Positions 47,572-56,122 are shown, counted from the first letter of the stretch. The stretch is 64,000 bases of DNA from Microbacterium lacticum (GCF_006716815.1 NZ_VFPS01000001.1:372001-436000), one strand, 5' to 3'. Made by a program: numbers and translations. The notes: a model not told the origin generated them from the sequence alone.

Positions 47572-48831
47572 ATGACGATCACGGCGACGAGCGCGCAGGA
47601 ACGCATGACGCGGGCCAAAGAGGCCTCGCGCAGCGTGGGGCTGTTGGATGACGGCGCGAAGGCGCGCGCGCTGAACGCGATCGCCGACGCGCTCGACGCC
47701 GCCACGGCCGACGTTGTCGCCGCGAACGCCGACGACCTCGCGCGCGGTCGCGACAGCGGTCTGTCGGAGGGGCTCCTCGACCGGCTGCGGCTCGACGACG
47801 CGCGCGTGCACGCCCTGGCATCCGCGGTGCGCGACGTCGCCCTGCTGCCCGATCCGGTCGGGCGTGTCCTCGACGAGCGCACGCTCGCGAACGGCGTCTC
47901 GCTGCAGAAGGTGTCGGTGCCGTTCGGCGTCGTCGGCTCGATCTACGAGGCCCGCCCGAACGTCACGGTCGACATCGCCGCCCTGGCGCTGCGCTCGGGC
48001 AACGCGGTGGTGCTCCGCGGCGGCACGGCCGCACAGTCGTCGAACGCGGCCCTCGTGGCCGTCATGCGCGCGGCGCTCGAGAGTGTCGGCGTCGACCCCG
48101 AAGCGATCCAGACGGTCGACGACTTCGGTCGTGACGGCGCGAACGCCCTCATGCAGGCGCGGGGGCTCGTCGACGTGCTGGTGCCGCGGGGGAGCGCGCA
48201 GCTCATCGAGACCGTCGTCACCCAGTCATCCGTCCCGGTCATCGAGACCGGCGCTGGTGTCGTGCACATCGTGCTCGACGCGTCGGCGCCCCTCGAGTGG
48301 GCCGAGCAGATCGTCGTCAACGCGAAGGCGCAGCGACCGAGCGTGTGCAACGCCGTCGAGACGGTCCTCGTCGTGCGCGACGCCGCCGATCGGCTGATCC
48401 CGCCGGTCGCCGCCGCGCTCGAGAGCGCGGGCGTCACGATCCATGGCGACGAGGCGGTGCGCGCGCTCGTCGCGGGCGCGGCGCCGGCCACCGACGACGA
48501 CTGGGCGACCGAGCACATGAGCCTCGACCTGTCGATGCGCGTCGTCGACGACCTCGACGAGGCGCTCGCGCACATCCGGCGCTACTCCACCCACCACACC
48601 GAGTCGATCGTCACCGCCGACGAGGAGAACGCCGAGCGCTTCCTCGCCGAGGTCGATTCGGCGGTCGTCATGGCGAACGCCTCCACCCGCTTCACCGACG
48701 GCGGCGAGTTCGGGTTCGGCGCCGAGGTGGGCATCTCGACCCAGAAGCTGCACGCGCGGGGACCCATGGGGCTGCCCGAGCTGACGAGCACGAAGTGGCT
48801 CGCCCGCGGGGCGGGTCAGATCCGCGCGTGA
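47572..48831 (+). CDS. proA: Glutamate-5-semialdehyde dehydrogenase (gamma-glutamyl phosphate reductase)
   Basis: A 419-aa NADPH-dependent enzyme of proline synthesis, using the product of ProB. FGVVGSIYEARPNVTVDIAALALRSGNAVVLRGG and the catalytic Cys in QRPSVCNAVETVLV are characteristic, as is TRFTDGGEFGFGAEVGISTQKLHARGPMGL. It lies 31 bases after proB. Confidence 0.96.
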   Translation: MTITATSAQERMTRAKEASRSVGLLDDGAKARALNAIADALDAATADVVAANADDLARGRDSGLSEGLLDRLRLDDARVHALASAVRDVALLPDPVGRVLDERTLANGVSLQKVSVPFGVVGSIYEARPNVTVDIAALALRSGNAVVLRGGTAAQSSNAALVAVMRAALESVGVDPEAIQTVDDFGRDGANALMQARGLVDVLVPRGSAQLIETVVTQSSVPVIETGAGVVHIVLDASAPLEWAEQIVVNAKAQRPSVCNAVETVLVVRDAADRLIPPVAAALESAGVTIHGDEAVRALVAGAAPATDDDWATEHMSLDLSMRVVDDLDEALAHIRRYSTHHTESIVTADEENAERFLAEVDSAVVMANASTRFTDGGEFGFGAEVGISTQKLHARGPMGLPELTSTKWLARGAGQIRA

Positions 48832-48871
48832 AGCGCCTAAACTTGTCTCACCCGAACCGAACGGAGTCCAC

Positions 48872-49099
48872 ATGACCCTCGCCACGATCCTCGCCCTCGC
48901 CGGAGAGGCCGCCGAGCACCACGGCAACGTGCAGGCGGAGACGTTCATCTACGGCGCTGTCGCGTTCGTCGTGTTCCTGGCGCTCGGTCTCGTGACCCTG
49001 TCCTACCGCAACGTGGCCAATCGCCACGCCCACAAGGCCGAGGCCTACGCCAAGGCGCACCCCGTCGACCAGGCGCAGGTGGGCCACGGCCACCACTGA
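48872..49099 (+). CDS. Small single-pass membrane protein (75 aa)
   Basis: Unknown function. One membrane helix ([21 protein letters not shown], about residues 25-45) with a His-rich cytoplasmic end finishing GHGHH. CGGAG precedes the ATG, and a TAAACT -10 box lies at 48838-48843. It is the first gene of the run to nadD and rsfS. Confidence 0.75.
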   Translation: MTLATILALAGEAAEHHGNVQAETFIYGAVAFVVFLALGLVTLSYRNVANRHAHKAEAYAKAHPVDQAQVGHGHH

Positions 49100-49109
49100 G
49101 GCCGGCTCG

Positions 49110-49706
49110 ATGGTTTCTGCGCGCGCCCCGCGGATCGGGGTCATGGGTGGCACGTTCGACCCGATCCACCACGGTCACCTCGTGGCCGCGAGCGAGGTGG
49201 CGCAGTCGTTCGACCTCGACGAGGTCGTCTTCGTGCCCACCGGCATGCCCTGGCAGAAGACGAAGGTCACCGAGGCCGAGCACCGCTACCTGATGACCGT
49301 CATCGCGACCGCGTCGAACCCGCGGTTCACGGTCAGCCGGGTCGACATCGACCGCGACGGCCCGACCTACACGATCGACACGCTCCGCGACCTCAAGGCC
49401 GCGCGGCCCGACGCCGAGCTGTTCTTCATCACCGGTGCCGACGCCATCGCGCAGATCCTCGGATGGCGCAATCACGACGAGCTGTGGGAGCTGGCGCACT
49501 TCGTCGCCGTCTCGCGACCCGGGCACGTGCTCAGCACCGAGGGGCTGCCGAGTGAGGACGTCAGCCAGCTCGAGGTTCCAGCGCTGGCGATCTCGTCGAC
49601 CGACTGCCGTGCGCGGGTGCGTGAGGGAAACCCGGTGTGGTACCTCGTTCCCGACGGGGTCGTCCAATACATTGCGAAGCACCACCTTTACCGGAGCGAG
49701 GCATGA
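49110..49706 (+). CDS. nadD: Nicotinate-nucleotide adenylyltransferase
   Basis: A 198-aa enzyme that joins ATP and nicotinate mononucleotide to deamido-NAD. The nucleotidyltransferase motif [20 protein letters not shown] (residues 10-29, with the HxGH) and the C-terminal [13 protein letters not shown] are clear. The stop overlaps the next start (ATGA), so it is coupled to the acidic protein. Confidence 0.95.
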   Translation: MVSARAPRIGVMGGTFDPIHHGHLVAASEVAQSFDLDEVVFVPTGMPWQKTKVTEAEHRYLMTVIATASNPRFTVSRVDIDRDGPTYTIDTLRDLKAARPDAELFFITGADAIAQILGWRNHDELWELAHFVAVSRPGHVLSTEGLPSEDVSQLEVPALAISSTDCRARVREGNPVWYLVPDGVVQYIAKHHLYRSEA

Positions 49707-50935
49707 GCACACCCGAAAAGCCTGAATCGCCCCAGCTGACCCGTCGTCAGCTCCGCGAACTGCGCAATACCGCGTCGAACACGATCATCACTCCCGAAGA
49801 GGCCGAAGCCGCGGCTGCTGCGGCGGCCACGGCGGCGCCGGTCGCCGCGCCGCTGCCGCGTGCGGCCGAGCCGGTCGTGGTGGCCGAGGAACCGCCCGCC
49901 GCCGAAGACGTCGACCTCGAGTCGCGCGCACTCACCCGGCGCGCCGCGCGGCAGCAGGAGCGCCTGCGCACGGTATCCGTGCCCGTCATCGACGGGGAGA
50001 CCGACGAGACGGCGGGGGAGGCCTCGGTCGACGAGGCTTCCGCCGTCGAGGACGAGCAGGCGACAGTGGATGCCTCCGCGGAGGCCACGGGCGACGACGC
50101 TGCCGCCGTCGAGGACGAGGTCGCTGTCGACGATGAGACGCCCGCCGACGAGCCCGCCGATGACGAGGTCGTGGCGGAGGTCGTCGAACTCGAGGTCGTG
50201 GACGTCGAGCCGGTCGCCGCCGATGTCGAGGCGGACGAATCGACCGATGACGCCGCCGCCGACGTGGACGCGCCGGTTCCGGACGTGGATTCGGACGACG
50301 CCACCGAGGCTGCCGAGGCTCTCGCCGATGCGCAGACCGAGTCGCCCGACGTCGAGACCCTGCTCGCCGGCGACACCGACGAGGCCGAAGCCGAGACGGA
50401 AGAGGCCGAGGACGGCGACGAGGAGCGTCGGGCCGTCGTGGCGCCGACCTTCGGATCGGGCCTGCTCGCCGGTGACGGCGTGGAGATCGAACTCCCGGCA
50501 TCCTTCGACCAGCTGCTCACTCGTGGCAGTGCGGCGACCGGCTCGCTCGCCGCCTCGAACGCGCTCATCCTGTCGCAGACGCCCGACACCGGATCGTTCT
50601 CGGCGCCGGTCGCGGCGACCGGCGAGGTGCTCATCACGGGCACGTTCAACCTGCCCGAGTCGTTCGGATCGACCGGCACCTCGCACGGGTCCTCCGATGG
50701 CAAGGAGATCGACGCCGTGCTCGTCGACGGCGAGCTGCCGGCGTCGTCGTCGCCGACGCCGATCGCCGCGAGCTCGGCGATCAGCACGATCAAGAGCGCG
50801 GACGACATCATCAAGCCCCCGGCGCCGGAGAAGGGCGGGCGCCTGATGCTCGCGCTCGTGATCACCGCCGGTGCGCTGGCGCTCGCGCTCACCGGCGCGC
50901 TCATCGTGGCGCTCGTGACGGGGGTGTTCCGATGA
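49703..50935 (+). CDS. Acidic, largely disordered protein with C-terminal membrane helix
   Basis: A 410-aa protein of unknown function. The N-terminus [24 protein letters not shown] resembles a short conserved helix found at the start of several Microbacteriaceae membrane proteins. Residues about 100-255 are an extreme Asp/Glu/Ala/Val low-complexity stretch. A small Ser/Thr-rich region follows, and the only membrane helix is at the very end ([29 protein letters not shown]), so nearly all of the protein would face the cytosol. Position between nadD and rsfS, with 4-base overlaps on both sides, suggests co-production with the ribosome-silencing factor. Confidence 0.8.
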   Translation: MSTPEKPESPQLTRRQLRELRNTASNTIITPEEAEAAAAAAATAAPVAAPLPRAAEPVVVAEEPPAAEDVDLESRALTRRAARQQERLRTVSVPVIDGETDETAGEASVDEASAVEDEQATVDASAEATGDDAAAVEDEVAVDDETPADEPADDEVVAEVVELEVVDVEPVAADVEADESTDDAAADVDAPVPDVDSDDATEAAEALADAQTESPDVETLLAGDTDEAEAETEEAEDGDEERRAVVAPTFGSGLLAGDGVEIELPASFDQLLTRGSAATGSLAASNALILSQTPDTGSFSAPVAATGEVLITGTFNLPESFGSTGTSHGSSDGKEIDAVLVDGELPASSSPTPIAASSAISTIKSADDIIKPPAPEKGGRLMLALVITAGALALALTGALIVALVTGVFR

Positions 50936-51306
50936 CGGCGAATGCGCGCACGCGCGAGCTGGTCGAGATCGCCGCGGCCGCCGCCGACAGCAAGGGCGCC
51001 GAGGATCTCGTCGCCTTCGACGTGTCCGATCCGCTGCCGCTCGTCGACGCGTTCCTGCTCGCCACAGGCAACAGCGAGCGCAACGTCGCCGCGATCGCCG
51101 ATGCGGTCGAGGAGGCGATGCTCGAGCAGGGCGTCAAGCGTCTGCGACGCGAGGGCAAGGGCGAGGCGCGCTGGATCCTCATCGACTTCGGTGACCTCGT
51201 CGTGCACGTCTTCCACGAGCAGGAGCGGGTGTTCTACGGGCTCGAGCGTCTGTGGAAGGACTGCCCGGTGCTGCCGACGGGTGTGCCGGTCGACGCGCCC
51301 GAGTGA
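50932..51306 (+). CDS. rsfS: Ribosomal silencing factor RsfS
   Basis: A 124-aa protein that binds L14 and keeps the subunits apart in poor nutrient conditions. Family sequence: DLVAFDVSDPLPLVDAFLLATGNSERNVAAIADAVEE, and ARWILIDFGDLVVHVFHEQERVFYGLERLWKDCP. The ATG overlaps the preceding stop. The serine-recombinase frame overlaps its 3' third on the other strand. Confidence 0.95.
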   Translation: MTANARTRELVEIAAAAADSKGAEDLVAFDVSDPLPLVDAFLLATGNSERNVAAIADAVEEAMLEQGVKRLRREGKGEARWILIDFGDLVVHVFHEQERVFYGLERLWKDCPVLPTGVPVDAPE

Positions 51307-53152
51307 CCGCCCCGGTTCGGAGCACGCCCGCGGATGTAGTAGCATCGAAGGGTTGTCGCGGGAGCGGTGACAACCCAGAGAACGGGCCTGTGGCGCAGCT
51401 GGTAGCGCACCTGCATGGCATGCAGGGGGTCAGGGGTTCGAGTCCCCTCAGGTCCACGTAAAGTTGAACGTTCGAACCTTGCCCCGCTTGATCGCGGGGC
51501 AAGGTTCTTTCGTTGTGTGGCCTGGGGATGGCGGCGAGGATCGTCGCGATCGTCTGGGCTGGTTCGAGGGCGGCTTGGTCGTCGTCATCGATGGTGATGC
51601 GGTCGAACAGTGCCCGGTTGAGCATCCGCCGTTCGGCGGGTTCGGCCTTCGCGTACACGTCGCCGATGTCGGTGAGGAGACCGAGGATCGCGTCGAGCCC
51701 GACCTTCGCGTTGTCGTAGGTCGATGTGAGGGTGTCGAGCCGGCCGGTGATGGCGTGGAGGCTCGCGCGGATGCGGTCCTGTTCGGTTTTGAGGAGGTCG
51801 ATGGGGATCGCGTCGGCGTAGTGGGCTTGGAGGACCTTGACCTGTTCGGCTTCGAGCTTGATCTTCTGTCCTTCGAGGAGGGTCCGTTCATCGCTGGTTG
51901 ACTCGGCGAGGGCGTCGAACACCTGCCCGAGGACGGCCTGGATCTGTCCGGCCTCGTCCTCGGTGACGGAGACGTGCTGGTAGCGGGTCTCGATGCTCTG
52001 CTCGACGCGGTGGACGAGGGCGGCGGTGCGCTGGCAGTCGTTGCGCTTGAACCGGCGGCCGGTGCAGGTGAAGTAGTCGTAGGCGACGCCCTGGTGGTTG
52101 CGGGGCCGTTCGAACATGAGCTTCTTTCCGCAGCCGCAGTAGATCGAGCCTTTGAGGTAGTGGTCGTACTTCTGCGGCTTGTCGCCGGTGACGTGGTTCT
52201 GCTGGAGGATCGTCTGCACCTGCTCGAACGTCTCCGGGGTCACGAGTGGCTGATGGGTGCCGGGGTAGGTGACCTCGCGGAACGTGACGATGCCCTGGTA
52301 GTAGGGGTTCGTGAGGATCTTGTGCAGCCCCGTGGTCGTGACCGGCTTCGCGGGGAACGTCGGTGTGGGCCGGGTGACAAGGCCGCGGGTCTCTAGCTCG
52401 CGGGCGAGCTTGGAGACGGACCAGTCGCCGGTGGCGTAGGCGGTGAACGCGAACCGGATCAGGTCGGCCCGGTCGGGATCGAGTTGCACGTCGCGCACTT
52501 CGTGCCCGTTCGCATCGGTGAGGCGGACGTTGAGGTAGCCGATGGGTGCCTTGTGCGGGGTGCCGCCGATGGACGCTTTCTGCACGAGCCCCTTGGTGAC
52601 CTCTTGGGCGAGGTTCAGGGAGTAGAACTCCGCGATCGAGGCCATGATGCCGTGCATGAGCATCCCGGAGGGCGTCTCATCAATGTTCTCCATCACCGAG
52701 ACCAGGGTGACCCCGGCCTGGCGCAGCGTGGCGTGGATGATCGCGTCATCGAGCCGGTTCCGGGCGATCCGGTCGACCTTGTTGATGATGCAGTACCTGA
52801 CGGGATGCTCAGCGAGGTAGTCCAGCATCTCCTGGAGGGCTTTGCGGCGAGCGGTCTTGCCGGACTCGCCGGGCTCGATGAACTCTTTGACGATGACCGC
52901 ACCGAGCTGCTCGGCCTTGCGCTGCGCGGCCTCGCGCTGCGCAGGGATGGACAGACCCTCTTCGAGGCCGTTGCGGGTGGCCTGGTCCTTGGTGGAGACC
53001 CGCAGGTAGGAGATCGCCGGCACCTTCCCATCGGGAAGGGTGACATCGAGGGCCTGGGTCGCGGGGCCGGCGAGGGAACGCAGGGCGCTGAGGTCGAGGC
53101 CGGCAGGAAGGTCGAGGAGCGTCATGGTCGTGACTGCCTTTCGGGCGCTCAC
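51179..53152 (-). CDS. Large serine recombinase
   Basis: A 657-codon frame for a serine integrase/resolvase. The catalytic Ser53 is in YLRVSTKDQ; RYCIINKVDRIARN and MENIDETPSGMLMHGIMASIAEFYSLNLAQEV complete the resolvase domain (about residues 45-185). The recombinase domain follows (GLVQKASIGGTPHKAPIGY...TGLHKILTNPYYQG), then a zinc ribbon CGCG...C and a coiled coil (about 400-480). The domain sequence ends near residue 555; the last about 92 codons are the complement of tRNA-Ala and of rsfS. So the element's own stop codon seems to lie on the other side of the attachment site. ATG 53125 is an alternative start. Confidence 0.88.
   Translation of the reverse strand: MSARKAVTTMTLLDLPAGLDLSALRSLAGPATQALDVTLPDGKVPAISYLRVSTKDQATRNGLEEGLSIPAQREAAQRKAEQLGAVIVKEFIEPGESGKTARRKALQEMLDYLAEHPVRYCIINKVDRIARNRLDDAIIHATLRQAGVTLVSVMENIDETPSGMLMHGIMASIAEFYSLNLAQEVTKGLVQKASIGGTPHKAPIGYLNVRLTDANGHEVRDVQLDPDRADLIRFAFTAYATGDWSVSKLARELETRGLVTRPTPTFPAKPVTTTGLHKILTNPYYQGIVTFREVTYPGTHQPLVTPETFEQVQTILQQNHVTGDKPQKYDHYLKGSIYCGCGKKLMFERPRNHQGVAYDYFTCTGRRFKRNDCQRTAALVHRVEQSIETRYQHVSVTEDEAGQIQAVLGQVFDALAESTSDERTLLEGQKIKLEAEQVKVLQAHYADAIPIDLLKTEQDRIRASLHAITGRLDTLTSTYDNAKVGLDAILGLLTDIGDVYAKAEPAERRMLNRALFDRITIDDDDQAALEPAQTIATILAAIPRPHNERTLPRDQAGQGSNVQLYVDLRGLEPLTPCMPCRCATSCATGPFSGLSPLPRQPFDATTSAGVLRTGAVTRARRPAHPSAAPGSPSTDARARRTPAPARGRRARRGHRSR
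51384..51456 (+). tRNA. tRNA-Ala (anticodon GGC), island insertion site
   Basis: A 73-base cloverleaf: acceptor GGGCCTG/CAGGTCC, D arm GGCGCAGCTGGTAGCGC, anticodon stem CCTGC/GCAGG with loop ATGGCAT (GGC), T arm GGGGTTCGAGTCCCC; the CCA is not encoded. The mobile region begins directly after it, so its 3' half is the likely attachment site. Confidence 0.96.
51430..51460. other. Candidate attL (3' end of tRNA-Ala)
   Basis: The recombinase gene abuts and reads into the tRNA 3' half, a common arrangement for tRNA-targeting integrative elements. No second copy of the tRNA end was found by eye up to 64000, so attR must lie outside or be lost. Confidence 0.35.
51474..51510 (+). terminator. Terminator after tRNA-Ala
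   Basis: GAACCTTGCCCCGC pairs with GCGGGGCAAGGTTC (14 bp) around TTGATC, followed by TTT. It lies inside the recombinase frame on the other strand and so came with the island. Confidence 0.75.
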
Positions 53153-53267
53153 CCATTCCCCAGTAGGGATGGGTGCGGGCGCCGTTGGGCTGTCACGACA
53201 CAGATGGGGAGGCCTGCCGAACCGCGACGGGTTCGGGCAACAAAGGGGTAAGCCGGTAGCGCCCTGA

Positions 53268-53278
53268 TGGACGTACTA
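53268..53278. promoter_or_regulatory. Small palindrome before the recombinase
   Basis: ACGTA-C-TACGT, in the gap between the recombinase and the 66-aa gene, could be an operator or a short recombination-related site. Confidence 0.25.
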
Positions 53279-53291
53279 CGTACCAGGGATT

Positions 53292-53492
53292 CTACCGCTC
53301 GCTGCTCAGCAGCGCCCGGAGTCGGTTGCCGGCCTGCCCGGCCTTCGTTCCCGTGCCGGCTTCTCGCAGGGCGACGCGGATGAGGACTTCGGCGACCTTC
53401 TCCACGTCGATCTGCTCGCGCCGGGTGAAGGTGACGCGCAGGTTCCGGTCTGCGGAGGGCCGCTGGGTCTTGCGTTGATAATTCCGCACCAC
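53292..53492 (-). CDS. Small basic protein of the integrative element (66 aa)
   Basis: Unknown function. MVRNYQRKTQRPSADRNLRVTFTRREQIDVEKVAEVLIRVALREAG has a basic N-terminus followed by a helix; it may bind DNA. AGGTG lies upstream of the GTG start, and the gene begins 6 bases after the stop of the next gene upstream, so it is co-transcribed with it. Confidence 0.6.
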   Translation of the reverse strand: MVRNYQRKTQRPSADRNLRVTFTRREQIDVEKVAEVLIRVALREAGTGTKAGQAGNRLRALLSSER

Positions 53493-53498
53493 CGCTCT

Positions 53499-54107
53499 TC
53501 ACCTGCCGTCGTCGCCGGCATCGGAGCGGGTGGCGTCATCGAGGCGGGCGAAGACGGCGTCTTCGGCGGCCTTGCGGCGGGCGACCTGCTCGATCACGAA
53601 CGCCACGAAGTCCGCGCGTCGGTCGGTGATCGGGGTGTCCTCGACCGGCGGGGCGGGTGGTTCGCCGGGCCACGCGGTCTGCCGGGAGGGCCGGTCGCGG
53701 TCCAGGCGGGTCCCGGAGGCGGCCACCCAGTCGCGGAGGCGCTGGCGGGCGGCGGCGAAGTCGCGGTGCCAGCCGATCGCGGCGGACGCGTTCTGTTCCG
53801 GGTCGTAGGCACCGAGCCAGTGCAGGTGCAGCGCGCTGAGCTCCCATTGCAGTTCGGAATGCCGGTGCCAGTACGGCGGGATCACCGACGCGGGCAGCGC
53901 GTAGGTGTGGCGGAGCCATTCGACCCAGCGGTTGAGGGCGAGCCATTCCTGTTCCAGGTCGTGGGAGAGCAGCAGGTTCCAGTTCACCGGCCGCGGCGGC
54001 CCCGGAATGTCATCGTCAGGGTCGAGCCGACCGAAGTCCTCCTCCTCCCATTCCTCGGGTTCGGAACCCATGTCGTCGGGCGGGAGCGTGGCGTCGTCGT
54101 TCATCAT
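53499..54107 (-). CDS. DUF4913-like protein of actinobacterial mobile elements
   Basis: A 202-aa acidic protein. After an acidic N-terminus (EPEEWEEEDFGRLDPDDD), the core LEQEWLALNRWVEWLRHTYALPASVIPPYWHRHSELQWELSALHLHWLGAYD and GWHRDFAAARQRLRDWVAASGT has the Trp/His pattern that I associate with DUF4913 proteins of actinobacterial plasmids, conjugative elements and phages; the assignment is by eye. Function unknown. It is the middle of a three-gene unit with the SSB-like gene. Confidence 0.55.
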   Translation of the reverse strand: MMNDDATLPPDDMGSEPEEWEEEDFGRLDPDDDIPGPPRPVNWNLLLSHDLEQEWLALNRWVEWLRHTYALPASVIPPYWHRHSELQWELSALHLHWLGAYDPEQNASAAIGWHRDFAAARQRLRDWVAASGTRLDRDRPSRQTAWPGEPPAPPVEDTPITDRRADFVAFVIEQVARRKAAEDAVFARLDDATRSDAGDDGR

Positions 54108-54119
54108 GCTTCGCCCCTC

Positions 54120-54599
54120 TCACATGGCCCGTGCGGGCTGCTCGTGCTCGGGCTGGTCCTGCACGGGCGGCTCGAACGCGACCTCACGCGCCGGTCGTTG
54201 ACGGTCCGGGGACTCCATCTGGGAGCGGCGACGCGGGGTGCCGACCTCGGTGTTCATGCGGGCGAGGTCGTGTCCGAACCGGCTTGCGATGAACTCCGTC
54301 GATTCGACGCCGGTGTTGGGGTTCGTGCTTGTCTGGGTGCGGCCGATCGCGAGGAACCAGTCGCCCTTGGCGAGCTTCACTTCGCCGCTCTCGGCAGCGC
54401 CTCGGAACGCCACCACATCGTGGAAGGTCGTGGGGAGCTTGATCCGGGACCCGTCGGCTGCGAAGTCGTGGTGCTCTTGCCCGGCCTTGAAGTACAGACG
54501 TTTCTTGCCCTCGCTGCCTGACGGCTGCGGGTCGGAAGCGACGAACCCGTAGAAGGCTGTATCCAGTTCCGGGTCCGGGTCGCGTGGCTGCTCGTTCAT
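54120..54599 (-). CDS. Plasmid-type single-stranded DNA-binding protein
   Basis: A 159-aa OB-fold SSB-like protein of the sort carried by actinobacterial conjugative elements. Segments: FYGFVASDPQPSG, KKRLYFKAGQEHHDFAADGSRIKLPTTFHDVVAFRGAAES, LAKGDWFLAIGRTQ and STEFIASRFGHDLARM. It would coat transferred single strands. It differs strongly from the chromosomal copy at 1640 and lacks an acidic PF tip. Confidence 0.7.
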   Translation of the reverse strand: MNEQPRDPDPELDTAFYGFVASDPQPSGSEGKKRLYFKAGQEHHDFAADGSRIKLPTTFHDVVAFRGAAESGEVKLAKGDWFLAIGRTQTSTNPNTGVESTEFIASRFGHDLARMNTEVGTPRRRSQMESPDRQRPAREVAFEPPVQDQPEHEQPARAM

Positions 54600-54686
54600 C
54601 GTGTGCTCCTGACGGTCTGCTCAGGCGGCCACCACTCGTCGGGGCCGCTGCGGCAGGCAGGTGCACTCGCCCTCCCGCCCGCTGGA

Positions 54687-54787
54687 TCAGTCCCAGTGGG
54701 CGTCGTGGAGGAGGCGTTCGACCTCGGCCCGGTCGGCTTTGAGCTGGGCACCGTCGGGGCGGTTGGGCCAGGCGCGCAGGTCGGTGA
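54687..54787 (-). pseudogene. 3' remnant of a gene cut by the IS3 element
   Basis: In minus direction a frame runs out of the IS end and continues LTDLRAWPNRPDGAQLKADRAEVERLLHDAHWD before TGA at 54687. This looks like a genuine protein C-terminus. By position, before an SSB-like gene in a conjugative module, it may be a transfer protein or relaxase, but the piece is too short to name. Confidence 0.55.
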
Positions 54788-54858
54788 GGGAATGTTGAAG
54801 CTTTGGTTGACTCTGGGACTGCTTTGATTTGAAGGATCGGGGCGGGAAGGATGAAGTC

Positions 54859-55170
54859 ATGCCGGTGAAGTTTTCGGAGGAGTTCAAGCGCGACGCGGTC
54901 GCTCTGGTGCTCACGCAGGGAATGTCGCAGAAGCAGGTCTGCGCGGATATGGGGATCTCGAAGTCGGCGTTGCAGGCGTGGGTGCGTAACGTCGAGCTGG
55001 CCGGCCGCGGGATCGCGCCGGCGGCGTCGAGCGATCGGGACGGGCAGCGTGAGCAGGCGAAGATGCTCAAGCGGATCCGCGAGTTGGAGATGGAGAACGA
55101 GATCCTCCGGAAGGCCGCGGCGTATCTTTCGCAAGCGAACCTTCGGATCGGTGCTGCGTCCCCAAAATAG
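54859..55170 (+). CDS. IS3-family transposase OrfA
   Basis: A 103-aa DNA-binding subunit. The HTH_Tnp_1 domain (MPVKFSEEFKRDAVALVLTQGMSQKQVCADMGISKSALQAWVRN) is followed by a leucine-zipper-like helix (KMLKRIRELEMENEILRKAAAYL). GAAGGAT precedes the ATG. It ends TAG, and the TAGTG overlap with OrfB permits coupling. Confidence 0.92.
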   Translation: MPVKFSEEFKRDAVALVLTQGMSQKQVCADMGISKSALQAWVRNVELAGRGIAPAASSDRDGQREQAKMLKRIRELEMENEILRKAAAYLSQANLRIGAASPK

Positions 55171-56057
55171 TGTTCCCGCTCGTCCGTGAACTGGCTGCGG
55201 CCGGCGCCCCCGTGAGGGTGTCGGTCGCGGTGGCGTGCAGGGTCCTCGGCTTCTCCAAGCAGGCGTACTACCAGTGGCTGGCCAATCCGGTCAGCGATCG
55301 CGACTGGGACGAGGCGCATCTGATCAACGCTGCCCGGGACGTGTGGGATGAGGACCGTTGTCAGGGGTACCGGCTCATCTCCGACGAACTCGTCGACGAC
55401 GGCTGGCAGGTGTCTGAGCGTCGCGTGTGGCGGGTGTGCTCGCAGGAGGGCATGTTCTCGGCCGCGCACCGCCGCAAGGGCTCTCGGAAGCATCGCCGGC
55501 CGGGTCCTGCCGTGCACGACGACCATGTCAGACGTGACTTCACCGCCGACCGGCCCAACGAGTTGTGGCTCACCGACATCACCGAACACCGAACCGGTGA
55601 GGGCAAGGTGTACTTGTGCGCGGTCAAGGACGTGTTCAGCAACCGGATCGTGGGCTACTCGATCAGCGACCGGATGAAGGCCCGACTGGCCGTTGACGCG
55701 CTCACCGACGCGTTCCACCGGCGCGGTAAGCCAGCCGGGGTGACGGTGCATTCCGATAGAGGCAGTCAATTTCGAAGCCGTAGATTCCGGCGTGCCCTTC
55801 GACACTTCGGGCTGCGCGGATCGATGGGCAGAGTCGGCGCGTGCGCGGACAACGCGGCCATGGAGAACTGGTTCAGTCTGCTGCAGAAGAACGTCCTCAA
55901 CCAGCAGCAGTGGACCACCCGTGACGAGCTTCGCCTCGCGATCGTGTACTGGATCGAGGCACGCTACCACCGATGCCGCCGTCAACGAAGACTCGGGAAG
56001 TTGACGCCCATCGAGTTCGAGACCATCATGAAACACCCCGCCTGCCTGGCGGGATAA
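55170..56057 (+). CDS. IS3-family transposase OrfB
   Basis: A 295-aa DDE transposase. An HTH_21-type part (DEAHLINAARDVWDEDRCQGYRLISDELVDDGWQVSERRVWRV) precedes the rve core. Catalytic residues: Asp in ELWLTDITEH (about 135), Asp in VHSDRGSQF (about 195) and Glu in DNAAMENWFSLL (about 231). It lies in the -1 frame relative to OrfA; it may start at the GTG overlapping the OrfA stop or be made as an OrfAB fusion by frameshifting at the preceding CCCAAAA. It seems intact. Confidence 0.93.
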   Translation: MFPLVRELAAAGAPVRVSVAVACRVLGFSKQAYYQWLANPVSDRDWDEAHLINAARDVWDEDRCQGYRLISDELVDDGWQVSERRVWRVCSQEGMFSAAHRRKGSRKHRRPGPAVHDDHVRRDFTADRPNELWLTDITEHRTGEGKVYLCAVKDVFSNRIVGYSISDRMKARLAVDALTDAFHRRGKPAGVTVHSDRGSQFRSRRFRRALRHFGLRGSMGRVGACADNAAMENWFSLLQKNVLNQQQWTTRDELRLAIVYWIEARYHRCRRQRRLGKLTPIEFETIMKHPACLAG

Positions 56058-56122
56058 GGAAACGAGTCAACCAAAGGCTCAGCATTCCCCACCCCGGGTC
56101 GACGAGCGCAGGACCTGGTCAC

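Larger units (their letters stand above)
54788..56089 (+). mobile_element. IS3-family insertion sequence
   Basis: About 1.3 kb with two overlapping genes. Imperfect terminal inverted repeats: left TGTTGAAGCTTTGGTTGACTC (54793) and right TGCTGAGCCTTTGGTTGACTC (complement, ends 56084), both preceded by GGGAA. The bases flanking the two ends do not match (GTGA left, CACC right), so no target duplication is seen. Confidence 0.88.

Noticed and set aside
55160..55180. A broken IS3 transposase because OrfA and OrfB are in different frames
   Set aside because: Two overlapping frames in -1 relation are the normal IS3 layout; both frames are intact and the DDE residues are present.
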